Positions 50,972 through 59,395 of a stretch of DNA of 64,000 nt are shown here, piece by piece. Position numbers and translations under genes: made by a program. The notes under the pieces are model-generated. The model was not told where the DNA came from. It saw nothing but the letters and a program-made list of their open reading frames with translations, and ran no database searches. How positions within the stretch are numbered: the stretch's first letter is position 1; each line of letters starts with the position of its first letter. Origin of the DNA: Candidatus Kouleothrix ribensis (lineage in GTDB: Bacteria; Chloroflexota; Chloroflexia; Chloroflexales; Roseiflexaceae); NCBI GenBank assembly GCA_016722075.1, contig JADKGW010000002.1, positions 62,001 through 126,000 of the forward strand. Reading direction: 5' to 3'.

Positions 50972-52618
50972 ATGGCAGCACTAATTTATGCCCGTGTCTC
51001 CAGTGATGAGCAAACCCAAGGCTATAGCTTGGAAACTCAAATTCAGCGGATGAAAGACTATGCTAGGCACAATGGTCTGGTTGTCACCCATACACTGGTT
51101 GAAGACTTTAGTGGCATGTACCTGGAGCGGCCCGAACTTACCAAACTACTTGCTCTAGTGGAAGCGCACGAGATTGATGCTGTCATTTGCTATTCAGCAG
51201 ACCGGCTAACTCGCGTGCCTGGTCATGGCGATATCCTACGCAGTAAACTGAAAAATGCCGGGGTCGCTCTGCACTATGTGTCGCGTGGCCTTGTTGACAC
51301 CTCGACACCAATCGGAGAATTCCTAGCCACGATGGAGGACGGCGGGAGCAGGCTTTGGCGTGACCTGTTCCTAGAATCTGCGCGCCGTGGGCGGGAGGGT
51401 AAGATTGCTGAGGGGCGCTTCCCTGGTATGGGTGCGCTGTCTTATGGCTACCGCAAAGAAGGCAAGCGGCGCGAAATGCATCTTGTTGTACATGAGGCCG
51501 AAGCTGAAGTAGTACGCCTCGTCTTTAGGCTGTATGTAGAAGAAGATCTCAATTCCAGTAAAGTCGCTAGTCGCCTGCAAGAGCTGCGCATTATGACACC
51601 TGCGCGCGGCACCCATGTTCGCCAGGCAGACCCTTACGCTTGGACTAACAACATCGTCACGAGGATGCTGCGCAATACCATGTATGGCGGGGTATTCTAT
51701 GCTAACCGTTATCGTGAAGTAACCCCTGACCCTGCCAAGCATAAACCTTTAGTTAAGCGTACGCGCGTCAAGAATAATGTTCTCAGGCCGCGCGAAGAGT
51801 GGATTCCTATTACGGTGCCAGCCATTGTCGATAGTGAAACTTGGAAAGCTGCCCAGGACAAACTTGATGATGGCCGGCGCAAGCACCTGGCAAGCCGGGG
51901 AAAGTTTCAGTATCTAATGAGCGGGAGGATGACCTGCGGTGTATGTGAACGAGCGATGGTGGGACGTTCACACCCCTGGCGCGACTTTCATTATAATTAC
52001 TACGGCTGTGGTCATTCCAACAAGAAACTGTACAAATGTACCGCCCGTATGGTGCGTGTTGAAGTGGTTGAGGGGCATATCTGGGACTATGTAACTCAGC
52101 TACTTCTCTATCCGAAAGCTACACTGGCTGCTCTGAAAAATATGCAAGGTGACATCGAGAAGGAGTATCGCGTCACCCTTGAAGACGTGTCCCATGTTCA
52201 GCAGCGCATCCAAGCCCAAGAGGGGCGGCTCTCAGTTTTTGCCGATATGGTCGCTGATGGCGATTTGACGCGGGCGATGTTCAAACAGAAGGCTGCCGAA
52301 ATCGAGCAGCTAGTGAACGAGCTCAAGACCGAAGAAGCCCGCCTGAAGGATAAGCTTCAGACAACAAATGTCGGTGCTGCGCAGGTCAAAACAATCGAGA
52401 CGCTTGCCCAAGAGCTTGACTTGACTGAAGAAGAGCTGCGCAACGCCCCCTTTGAACTCAAGCGCAAGATTATCGAGGCGCTGGACATCCGTGGCGAGGT
52501 GGGACCCAAAGACGATAATCGAGTTCTACGAGTGAAGTGGTACAAACATACGCAAGAATTCCTCCTAGACAACCGAATTACCAGCAGCTCAGCGTCGCTC
52601 AGCGCGGCCGGGCCGTAA
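50972..52618 (+). CDS. Large serine recombinase (integrase) of the element
   Basis: 548 residues. N-terminal resolvase domain: YARVSSDEQTQGYSLETQIQ with nucleophile Ser10, then ICYSADRLTRVPG. Recombinase domain around 160-270 (GALSYGYRKEGK, MLRNTMYGGVFYANRYREVT), zinc ribbon MTCGVCERAM...YYGCGHSNKKLYKC near 320-360, and a coiled coil at about 390-480, all as in phage-type large serine integrases. AGGAGG precedes the ATG. The last 12 codons and stop are supplied by host radC sequence past the core at 52581; in the circular form the gene would read into the left end instead. Confidence 0.93.
   Translation: MAALIYARVSSDEQTQGYSLETQIQRMKDYARHNGLVVTHTLVEDFSGMYLERPELTKLLALVEAHEIDAVICYSADRLTRVPGHGDILRSKLKNAGVALHYVSRGLVDTSTPIGEFLATMEDGGSRLWRDLFLESARRGREGKIAEGRFPGMGALSYGYRKEGKRREMHLVVHEAEAEVVRLVFRLYVEEDLNSSKVASRLQELRIMTPARGTHVRQADPYAWTNNIVTRMLRNTMYGGVFYANRYREVTPDPAKHKPLVKRTRVKNNVLRPREEWIPITVPAIVDSETWKAAQDKLDDGRRKHLASRGKFQYLMSGRMTCGVCERAMVGRSHPWRDFHYNYYGCGHSNKKLYKCTARMVRVEVVEGHIWDYVTQLLLYPKATLAALKNMQGDIEKEYRVTLEDVSHVQQRIQAQEGRLSVFADMVADGDLTRAMFKQKAAEIEQLVNELKTEEARLKDKLQTTNVGAAQVKTIETLAQELDLTEEELRNAPFELKRKIIEALDIRGEVGPKDDNRVLRVKWYKHTQEFLLDNRITSSSASLSAAGP
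52561..52606. other. attR junction
   Basis: Element DNA ending ACAACCGAATTA, then core CCAGCA (52581-52586), then host radC. Joining this element end to the left one gives an attP with arms CCGAAT and ATTCGG inverted around the core. Confidence 0.85.
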
Positions 52619-52686
52619 TCGCGCAGGCGCTCGCGCGGCTGCTCACCAGGCGGCAGCTGTTTGATTCTCAGGTGGTACTCGGCCAT
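52581..52686 (-). pseudogene. radC: radC, 5' part
   Basis: Starts at ATG 52686 (GAGG 8-9 nt upstream) and encodes MAEYHLRIKQLPPGEQPRER then LRDYGPAALSDAELL, the standard N terminus of RadC, before the frame leaves into element DNA as VIRLSRRNS. The remaining domain is at 16359-16957. With the element integrated, only a chimeric protein ending at 52357 could be made. Confidence 0.9.
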
Positions 52687-52854
52687 GGTAATCCTCAGGT
52701 AGGTGGTGCATCCAGCCGGCGTGTTGTCGCCTGCGGCCAGCGCGACGCACACGCGCGTAAGCGATTGGGTGAACGAGCGGTAACGTTACGGCACGGCCAG
52801 TTTCGACGACGCCGACGCTCTATACTACCGTAATCAGTAGGCGGGCGATATGGC

Positions 52855-54180
52855 CTACGCTTGCTCGACTGCCTGCCTGACGCGCTCGGCCAGCGCGTGG
52901 CGGCGGGCCACCAGCTCGCGCACCATGGTGGCGTGGCGCAGCGTCAGCCAGGTGTAAGCCAGCGCCTCGCGGAATTCATACCACAGCTCACCCCAGCGCA
53001 GCGCAATATAGGCCAGCGGTGCGGCCAGCAGCAGCAGCGCCAGCCCCCAGCCGGCCCCGAACAGCCCGCCACAGATCAGCGCGGCAATCAGCCAGCCCAT
53101 ACACACCAGCACACTGCCGATGATCAGCTTGCCGGTGCTGGTGGTCTCCTCGTACTTGCCCAGCAGCACCGGCGTGAGCGGCGCGGCCAGGCGATACGGG
53201 CCGTAGCTCAGCGCGAAGCCGGCCAGTGCCGGCACGAAACCGGCCAGCAGCAGCAGCCCAAGCCCGAGCAGCCGCCAGCGCCGCGCCGCATTCAGCTCGA
53301 GATCCCACGGATCGTCGATGCCGAGCGTACGTAGCACGCGCGCATAGCGCCGCACGTCGTGTTCGATCAGCGCGAGCCGCCCCGGATCGGCGGCGTGCAG
53401 GCGCTGGTAGGCTGCCAGCAGCTCGGCGGTGCGGGCATGCTGCTCTTCGAGTGTCTGCGGCTCGCGCGGCGCCGTCCAGGCCGCTACCAGCGGGATACTC
53501 TTCAACACCTCTGCACTCTCGGCCTGCAGCACCACCGCATCGAGTGCCGCGTCGACCCGATCGGTCAGCGTGTCGACTGCGGCGTGTGCGTCGGTGGCAT
53601 ACAGCGGCGCAAGGTCGTCGATGCGGAGCGGCTGGCCAATCACCAGCAGCACCGCCGAGCGAAACAGGGCCTTGTTCTGGTACCACAATCCCACCGGCAC
53701 GATCTGCAGATCGATCGCCCAGCTGGTCTCGGCCTCGGCGCTGAGTGCGATCCGCGCTGCGCCGGTGCGTAGCGGCAGCATCCTGGTTTGTGAGTGAGTT
53801 GTGCCTTCGGGGAACAGCGCTAGCGGATGCCCGCGCTGCAGCACCGCCCGGCACAGCGCGAAGGTCGCCTCGTTGCGGCTACCCCGATCGCCCTGAGCGC
53901 CGCCCTCCTGGCCCTCATCGCGCTGGCGATACACCGGCAGCGCGTCGAACGCATGCATGAGCATGCGCCCAACCGGGTTGGCGAAAAACGTGCTCTTGGC
54001 CAGAAAGGCGATATGCCGCCGCAGGCCCACCATCAGCACCAGCGGGTCGAGCAAGCCGTTCGGGTGGTTCGACACAAACAGCAGCGGGCCGCCACCCGGC
54101 AAGTGTGCCCGCCCGCGCACCTCGATCCGCGGGTAGAACAGCTGCACAAGCCGAACGATCAGAAAGCGTACGATCCGCAT
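52855..54180 (-). CDS. 1-acylglycerol-3-phosphate acyltransferase-like membrane protein
   Basis: 441 residues. PlsC-type acyltransferase domain at the N terminus: LFVSNHPNGLLDPLVLMVG (NHx4D motif), FLAKSTFFANPVGRMLMHAF, ALFPEGTTHSQTRMLPLRTG (FPEGT). The acyltransferase part is followed by a helical stretch and, near the C terminus, two or more membrane helices (LLGLGLLLLAGFVPALAGFA, LLIGSVLVCMGWLIAAL-like). Longer than simple PlsC. Start ATG 54180 has a G-run upstream; the 54213 start is less likely. Lipid substrate not resolved. Confidence 0.85.
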   Translation of the reverse strand: MRIVRFLIVRLVQLFYPRIEVRGRAHLPGGGPLLFVSNHPNGLLDPLVLMVGLRRHIAFLAKSTFFANPVGRMLMHAFDALPVYRQRDEGQEGGAQGDRGSRNEATFALCRAVLQRGHPLALFPEGTTHSQTRMLPLRTGAARIALSAEAETSWAIDLQIVPVGLWYQNKALFRSAVLLVIGQPLRIDDLAPLYATDAHAAVDTLTDRVDAALDAVVLQAESAEVLKSIPLVAAWTAPREPQTLEEQHARTAELLAAYQRLHAADPGRLALIEHDVRRYARVLRTLGIDDPWDLELNAARRWRLLGLGLLLLAGFVPALAGFALSYGPYRLAAPLTPVLLGKYEETTSTGKLIIGSVLVCMGWLIAALICGGLFGAGWGLALLLLAAPLAYIALRWGELWYEFREALAYTWLTLRHATMVRELVARRHALAERVRQAVEQA

Positions 54181-54422
54181 GGCCCCCCCGTATCCAAACC
54201 AACCAGGCCGCACACCAGCACAGCGCGCGTTCGTACATCAGAACGACTGCGCGCCGCACTTTTTGCGCAACGATGCGCTTCCAGCCCTGGCACGATCGGC
54301 TACCACCACGCTTCAAGTACACGCAGAGATACCACCAGGCTCTGGTGCTCGCCAGCCGCATACGTGATCGTGGGGGCAGCGTTGCCACCCCCACCGCGCA
54401 ATCGATCGGCGCGCGCTCCCTA

Positions 54423-54908
54423 TTACGCCTCGGGCTTCGGCGCCGAGGCGCCCCCCAGCAGCGCACGCGCCTCGCGCACGACATTGCGGATGCGCTTGCG
54501 CCGAATACGGCGCAGCGCTGCTGCCATCACGAACCAGCGCACCCGAACGATCCGCTCCTTGGCCTGTGGGTGCGGCTGGCCCTGCTCGGCGCGCATCAGA
54601 TAGTAGGCCACCGCTTTGCGGCGGCGGCGCCCGGCCTTCTGGATGGTATACAGCACCTGGCGCACCAACCCCTCGACCGTGCCGGTGATGTTGGTCTCTT
54701 CCTCTACCTCGCGCGCCACTGCCACGCGCTCATCTTCGCCCTCCTTAATCCGTCCTTTCGGCAGCGTCCAGAAGCCACCCTGTTTCTTGATCAGCAGGAT
54801 CTCGATCTGCCCAGCGCCGTTCCGGCGATACACAACGCCGCCAGCGGCCGTGATTAGCGGGTCGGGCTCGGGGGTGCCGAATGCTGGCTGGGCGGCCTCA
54901 AGGCTCAT
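54423..54908 (-). CDS. Nudix hydrolase
   Basis: 161 residues. Nudix box GRIKEGEDERVAVAREVEEE then TNIT fits GX5EX7REUXEEXGU except for the final G (N here). Preceded by AAGGVVYRRNGAGQIEILLI and GFWTLPK, as in MutT/Ap4A-type members. The C-terminal tail is strongly basic (RRIRRKRIRNVVREARALLG). ATG 54908 is chosen because family similarity begins shortly after it. Probably hydrolyses diadenosine or oxidised nucleoside polyphosphates; substrate uncertain. Confidence 0.85.
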   Translation of the reverse strand: MSLEAAQPAFGTPEPDPLITAAGGVVYRRNGAGQIEILLIKKQGGFWTLPKGRIKEGEDERVAVAREVEEETNITGTVEGLVRQVLYTIQKAGRRRRKAVAYYLMRAEQGQPHPQAKERIVRVRWFVMAAALRRIRRKRIRNVVREARALLGGASAPKPEA

Positions 54909-55092
54909 CTGCCTGTATCCTATCAATAATAGGGCGTACGCGGTTGGCAAGTTACCTGCGGTAGGCACGAAGACGATAGCGCACCACGCCGGTGCAGGCC
55001 GCGCCACCGGCACACCAGGCCGCGTCATCGTACCATGCCTGCGCCGGCAATGCGCGCTGCATGCGCCGATTGTAAGCACCGTCACAAACCAC

Positions 55093-55148
55093 TTCACCCG
55101 CAGAACAGACCATGGTATAATGCCAGCGCCTTAATATCCGCTTAATAT
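55093..55148 (+). promoter_or_regulatory. pst promoter with Pho-box-like direct repeats
   Basis: TTCACC (55093-55098), 17-bp spacer, TATAAT (55116-55121). Two CTTAATAT copies follow at 55130-55137 and 55141-55148, an 11-bp period like Pho-regulon boxes. They lie downstream of the -10, so they could also reflect a second, regulated promoter. Confidence 0.6.
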
Positions 55149-55163
55149 ACCAGAGACAACCGA

Positions 55164-55997
55164 TTGACGCACATTGTATCCGCACACTCCACCTGGCAGC
55201 GTTTGTTGTCGCTCTGCATTGCGCTGCTATTGCTGGCTGGCTGCGGCCAATCACAGTCGGGCGGGCTGACGATCACCGGCTCGACTTCGGTCGCACCCTT
55301 TGCCGAGCATCTGGCCGAGCTGTACCAGCATAGCCATGCCGGCACCGCGATCAATATTCAGTCGCTTGGATCGAGCGCCGGCATCCAGGCCGCGCTCGAC
55401 GGCGTGGCCGAGATCGGGATGTCGTCGCGCAACCTCAAGCCCGAAGAGGCCGATAAGCTGCAAGAGCTGATCATCGCGCGCGACGCGCTGGCGGTGATTG
55501 TCCACCCAAGCAACCCGATCACGCAGCTCGATCTCGCACAGGTGCAGGCGATCTTCGCCGGCACGATCAGGTCGTGGGCTGCGCTTGGCGGGCCAGATCA
55601 GCCGATCGACTTGATCGTGCGCGAGGCCGGATCGGGCACCTTTAGCGCGTTCGAAGAGCTGGTGATGAAGGGCAAACCAATCACCACTTCGGCGATGCGC
55701 CAGGGCTCGAATGGCGCGATTCGCCAGGTGGTGGCCGAGAACCCGAATGCGATCGGCTATATCTCGCTCGGCATCGTCGACGCCAGCGTCAAGGCATTGC
55801 CGGTCGATCAGGTCGAGCCGTCGGTGGCGCATGTCGAGGCCGGCACCTACAAGTTCGTCCGGCCGTTCCTGTTCGTGTGGCAGAAGGGCCATACCCTCAG
55901 CCCACTGGCCACACAATATGTCGCCTATGTTATGAGCGCCGATGGCCAGCAAGAACTCCAGAATCTCGGCCTGGTGAAAGGACCTGCGTCGCCATGA
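55164..55997 (+). CDS. pstS: Phosphate ABC transporter substrate-binding protein
   Basis: 277 residues. Lipoprotein signal with lipobox LLLLAGC. Mature part has ITGSTSVAPFAEHLAELYQH and INIQSLGSSAGIQAALDGVA and EIGMSSRNLKPEE, the phosphate-site motifs of PstS, and VREAGSGTFSAFEELVM later. Captures phosphate outside the membrane and delivers it to PstCA. Starts with TTG at 55164. Overlaps pstC by 4 nt (ATGA). Shorter than E. coli PstS (346), as usual for this subgroup. Confidence 0.93.
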   Translation: MTHIVSAHSTWQRLLSLCIALLLLAGCGQSQSGGLTITGSTSVAPFAEHLAELYQHSHAGTAINIQSLGSSAGIQAALDGVAEIGMSSRNLKPEEADKLQELIIARDALAVIVHPSNPITQLDLAQVQAIFAGTIRSWAALGGPDQPIDLIVREAGSGTFSAFEELVMKGKPITTSAMRQGSNGAIRQVVAENPNAIGYISLGIVDASVKALPVDQVEPSVAHVEAGTYKFVRPFLFVWQKGHTLSPLATQYVAYVMSADGQQELQNLGLVKGPASP

Positions 55998-56857
55998 AAG
56001 AGCGCGGTATCACCATCCTCCTGCTGGCCACTGCCCTTGGCGCACTGATCGCGCTGGGTCTGATCACCTACTTTATCTTCCAGGCCGGCGTGCCGCTGAT
56101 CGCCAAAGTCGGGCTGTGGCAGTTCCTGAGCGGCACCGAGTGGAACCCGACCGCCAAGCCGCCATTGTTCGGCATCCTGCCAATGATCGTCGGCTCACTC
56201 TGGCTCACGTTCGGCTCGCTGGTGATCGGCGTGCCGTTAGGCCTGGCCGTCGCGATCTTTATGGTCGAGCTTGCGCCCGCGCGGCTGGCCGGCATGATGC
56301 GCCCGGCCATCCAGCTGCTGGCCGGCATCCCGTCGGTGATCTACGGCTTCATCGGGCTGACCTTGCTGGCGCCAATCGTGCGCGCGACACTCGGCGGGCC
56401 AGGGCTGAGCGTGCTGACCGGCGCGATCATCCTGGGCTTTATGATCCTGCCGAGCATCATCGCGATCTCAGAGGACGCCATGCGCGCTGTGCCAAACGCC
56501 ATCCGCGAAGGCGCGGTCGCGCTCGGCTCGAGCCACTGGCAGGTCATCACCGGCGTGATCCTGCCGAGCGCGCGCTCGGGCATTATTGCCGGTGTCATTC
56601 TGGGCATGGGCCGCGCGCTGGGTGAGACCATGGCGGTGATCATGATGATCGGCAACGCGCTCGACATGCCGGCATCGCCGCTACAGCCCGCCACCACGCT
56701 CACCAGCAACATCGGGCTCGAGATGGCCTACGCCAGTGGCGATCACCGCGCGGCACTATTTGCCACCGGCGTGGTGCTGTTCATCTTTATTATGATCCTC
56801 AACATCCTTGCCACCACATTCGTGCGGCGGCCCGCAATCAGCCGGAGAAGCGCATGA
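55994..56857 (+). CDS. pstC: Phosphate ABC transporter permease PstC
   Basis: 287 residues, about six transmembrane helices (ILLLATALGALIALGLITYF onward). ABC-permease coupling loop: LAISEDAMRAVP-type IAISEDAMRAVPNAIREGAV and ALGSSHWQVITGVILPSARS (EAA loop). Start ATG 55994 overlaps the pstS stop; the longer frame is not used. Forms the membrane channel with PstA. Ends overlapping pstA by 4 nt. Confidence 0.93.
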   Translation: MKERGITILLLATALGALIALGLITYFIFQAGVPLIAKVGLWQFLSGTEWNPTAKPPLFGILPMIVGSLWLTFGSLVIGVPLGLAVAIFMVELAPARLAGMMRPAIQLLAGIPSVIYGFIGLTLLAPIVRATLGGPGLSVLTGAIILGFMILPSIIAISEDAMRAVPNAIREGAVALGSSHWQVITGVILPSARSGIIAGVILGMGRALGETMAVIMMIGNALDMPASPLQPATTLTSNIGLEMAYASGDHRAALFATGVVLFIFIMILNILATTFVRRPAISRRSA

Positions 56858-57690
56858 ACACTGGCCGCATACAACGTGTTGCCTTTGGCTGTATCTGGAT
56901 GGCGGCTGTGCTGACGCTGGTCGTGCTGGCACTGATCATCGGCCTGATCATGGTGCGCGGCCTGCCCTCGATCAGCTGGGAGTTCCTCACCGGCACGCCC
57001 GAGGATCTCGGCCGCGCCGGCGGTATCTTCCCAACCATCCTCGGCACAATCGTGCTTGGGCTGGTGGCGCTGCTGATCGCTACGCCACTGGGCATCGGCA
57101 GCGCGATCTACCTGACCGAATATACGCATGAGGGCATGCTGACCCGCGCCATCCGCTTCGGCACCGAGTCGCTGGCCGGCGTGCCGTCGATCATCTTCGG
57201 GCTGTTCGGCTTCATCTTCTTCGTCACCTACCTCCAGATGGGCTGGTCGATCCTCGCCGGCGGCCTGACGCTGGCGCTCATGGTGCTACCGACGATCATC
57301 CGCACGACTGAAGAGGCCATCCGCACCGTGCCGCAGAGCTACCGCAATGTAAGCTATAGCCTGGGCGCCACGCGCTGGCAAATGGTGACGACGGCGGTGC
57401 TGCCAAGCGCGCTGCCCGGCATCATCACCGGCATCATCCTGTCGTTCGGCCGTGCCGTCAGCGAGACGGCAGCAGTGATCTTTACCGCCGGCACTGCGCT
57501 CAACCTGCCGCGATCGGTGTTCTCGCCAGTTCGCACCATGGCCGTACACTTCTACATCCTGGCCGTCGAGGGTATCTCGCTCGAAAAAGCCTACGCCACC
57601 GGGGCAGTGCTGATCATTACGGTGCTGCTGATCAATATCGTCGCCAGCTCACTGATCACGCGCCTGGTGCGCAAGCAGGTACGCAGATAA
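56854..57690 (+). CDS. pstA: Phosphate ABC transporter permease PstA
   Basis: 278 residues, six transmembrane helices. Seen: IYLTEYTHEGMLTRAIRFGT, LAGVPSIIFGLFGFIFFVTY and the EAA loop RTVPQSYRNVSYSLGATRWQ. Partner of PstC. Its start ATG overlaps the pstC stop (ATGA) and its stop directly abuts pstB, so all four genes are one operon. Confidence 0.93.
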   Translation: MNTGRIQRVAFGCIWMAAVLTLVVLALIIGLIMVRGLPSISWEFLTGTPEDLGRAGGIFPTILGTIVLGLVALLIATPLGIGSAIYLTEYTHEGMLTRAIRFGTESLAGVPSIIFGLFGFIFFVTYLQMGWSILAGGLTLALMVLPTIIRTTEEAIRTVPQSYRNVSYSLGATRWQMVTTAVLPSALPGIITGIILSFGRAVSETAAVIFTAGTALNLPRSVFSPVRTMAVHFYILAVEGISLEKAYATGAVLIITVLLINIVASSLITRLVRKQVRR

Positions 57691-58446
57691 ATGGATATCA
57701 AGCTCGAATTCGACCACTACACCCTGGCGTATGGCCACGATGTCGTGCTGAACGATATCACACTGCCGATCGCGCGCAATACTGTGATGGCCGTGTTTGG
57801 CCCGGCCGGCAGCGGCAAGAGCGGGTTTCTACGCTCGATCAACCGCATGGCCGAGCTCGAGCCAGGCGAGCGCCACCAGGGCGATGTTCGGCTCGACGGC
57901 AAGAGCATATTCGACCCCGACACCAATCTGCCGGCGCTGCGTAGGCGCGCGGCCATGGTGTTCGCACAGCCGGTTGCGCTGCCTATGTCGATCTACGAGA
58001 ATGTAAGCTATGGGCTACGGCTGGCCGGCATCCGGGATCGCCGCCGGCTGGCCGAGGCGGTCGAGCGCTCGCTACGCGCGTCTACGCTGTGGGACGAAGT
58101 CAAAGATCGGCTCGACACCCCCGGCCTGAACCTGTCGGGCGGGCAGCAGCAGCGCCTGAGCATCGCGCGCGCGCTGGCGCTCGAGCCCGAGATCTTGCTG
58201 CTCGACGCACCAACCGCCGCGCTCGACCCGATCTCGACTGCCAAGATCGAGGAGATGCTGCTTGATCTGAAAGAGCACTACACGATCGTGATCGTGCCGC
58301 ACAGTATCCAGCAGGCGGCCCGAGTCGGCGACGCGGCGGCATTCTTTCTGAATGGCGTGTGCATCGAGTATGGCCCCGGCAACCAGTTGTTCGTAGGCCC
58401 GCACGATAAGCGCACCGAAGATTATGTCACCGGGCGGTTCGGCTGA
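57691..58446 (+). CDS. pstB: Phosphate ABC transporter ATPase PstB, with atypical Walker B
   Basis: 251 residues. Walker A GPAGSGKSGFLRSI (37-50), Q-loop VFAQPV, signature LSGGQQQRLSIARALA (148-163), Walker B ILLLDAPTAALDP, H-loop IVIVPHSIQQAARV (His204). The residue after the Walker B Asp, normally the catalytic Glu in LLDEPT, is Ala173 here (codon GCA). The usual THN of the H-loop is PHS. All other motifs look functional. The substitution should strongly impair hydrolysis in a typical ABC ATPase, so either it is a specialised variant or a damaged gene. Confidence 0.9.
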   Translation: MDIKLEFDHYTLAYGHDVVLNDITLPIARNTVMAVFGPAGSGKSGFLRSINRMAELEPGERHQGDVRLDGKSIFDPDTNLPALRRRAAMVFAQPVALPMSIYENVSYGLRLAGIRDRRRLAEAVERSLRASTLWDEVKDRLDTPGLNLSGGQQQRLSIARALALEPEILLLDAPTAALDPISTAKIEEMLLDLKEHYTIVIVPHSIQQAARVGDAAAFFLNGVCIEYGPGNQLFVGPHDKRTEDYVTGRFG

Positions 58447-58507
58447 TTCCACCGCTGGATTGAACCCTGCCTAAGGCATACGGTACCGGCGACTCTCGCC
58501 CAACGCC

Positions 58508-58538
58508 ACAACGGCAGCCGCAAAACGGCTACCGTTGT
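58508..58538. terminator. Hairpin between convergent pstB and sigma factor genes
   Basis: ACAACGGCAGCCG (58508-58520) pairs with CGGCTACCGTTGT (58526-58538), 12 of 13 pairs, loop CAAAA. No T-tract on the plus strand. Likely shared by both genes. Confidence 0.7.
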
Positions 58539-58564
58539 AGATCGCTGTATCTGGTTGTCTGGGG

Positions 58565-59116
58565 CTATGGGTAGGCGATAGTGGGCTGCAAGCGCCGCGC
58601 CAGCGACTGCAGGCCGCGATGCTGTAGCGCCTTCACCGAACCCTCGGTGCGGCCAAGCCGTTGGGCCACCTCCTGGATCGACATCTCGGATAGGAAGCGC
58701 ATCTGGATCACCTGGCGCTGCTCGTCGGTCAGGTCGTTCAGCGTGCGCGTCAGCTCCTCGTACTCAAGCTGTGCGCCAACGCTATGCTCGGGGCCATCGC
58801 AGCTGCCGCCCCACGATTCGAGCGGCACCTGCTGGCGGTTGCGCCGCCGGCGCATCACATCGATGGTGCGGTCGCGCGCGATCCGGTACAGCCAGGCCGA
58901 AATCGGCCAGCCACGATCCTCGTAGCGGTGAATGCCCTCGATCATGCGCAGAAAGACTTCGGCCTGCAGATCTTCAGCTAGCTCGGCCTCACCGATGCGG
59001 AAGTAGATGTACCGATAGATCGCCGGGGCGTAGCGCTCGTAGATCTGCGTGAAGGCGCTGTGATCGCCAGCCTTCGCACGGATGACCAGCTCGGCATCGG
59101 AGACGGTGTGCTGCAT
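58565..59116 (-). CDS. Sigma-70 family RNA polymerase sigma factor (ECF type)
   Basis: 183 residues. Region 2: FTQIYERYAPAIYRYIYFRI, AEDLQAEVFLRMIEGIHRYE, ISAWLYRIARDRTIDVMRRR. Region 4: LNDLTDEQRQVIQMRFLSEM and IQEVAQRLGRTEGSVKALQH. The linker lacks region 3, as in ECF factors. ATG 59116 has AGGAAG 8 nt upstream; longer frames upstream show no similarity. No anti-sigma gene is adjacent. Confidence 0.9.
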   Translation of the reverse strand: MQHTVSDAELVIRAKAGDHSAFTQIYERYAPAIYRYIYFRIGEAELAEDLQAEVFLRMIEGIHRYEDRGWPISAWLYRIARDRTIDVMRRRRNRQQVPLESWGGSCDGPEHSVGAQLEYEELTRTLNDLTDEQRQVIQMRFLSEMSIQEVAQRLGRTEGSVKALQHRGLQSLARRLQPTIAYP

Positions 59117-59395
59117 TGTTGTGCTTCCTAGCTGAGGCCGCTGCATGGCGGCGCGTCCATGTGTCGCCCAAATAACTGCCCCAAGTCTAGCAAGCCTAGA
59201 GCACCAGATTATTACCAACGGGCGTTGCTGAGCGAGTGCCGGCGCTGTGCCGTGTACGCACCCGGATGGTTCGAGCAGTGCCTGATCAGGCCGGATCGGT
59301 GCCGGCAAACTGTGCTGATCTCGGTGCGCAGGCAATTGCGTAGAGCTATGCCCCACCGACTGCGGTATAATAGCCGTATCACAAGGAGCATGGCG

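Larger units (their letters stand above)
16958..52580 (+). mobile_element. Integrative element of about 35.6 kb inserted in radC
   Basis: Boundaries come from the split radC gene and the duplicated CCAGCA core (16952-16957 and 52581-52586). A large serine recombinase lies at the right edge. The cargo includes partition genes, toxin-antitoxin pairs, a replication-initiator-like gene, a broken coupling-protein ATPase, a TIR gene, a methyltransferase-HerA-NurA operon and several IS elements. Base composition is lower and more uneven than the flanks, and IS copies have landed inside it. No relaxase, VirB4 or T4SS channel genes were recognised. Best described as an integrated plasmid-like or mobilisable element, now likely immobile between cells but probably still excisable. 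Confidence 0.9.
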
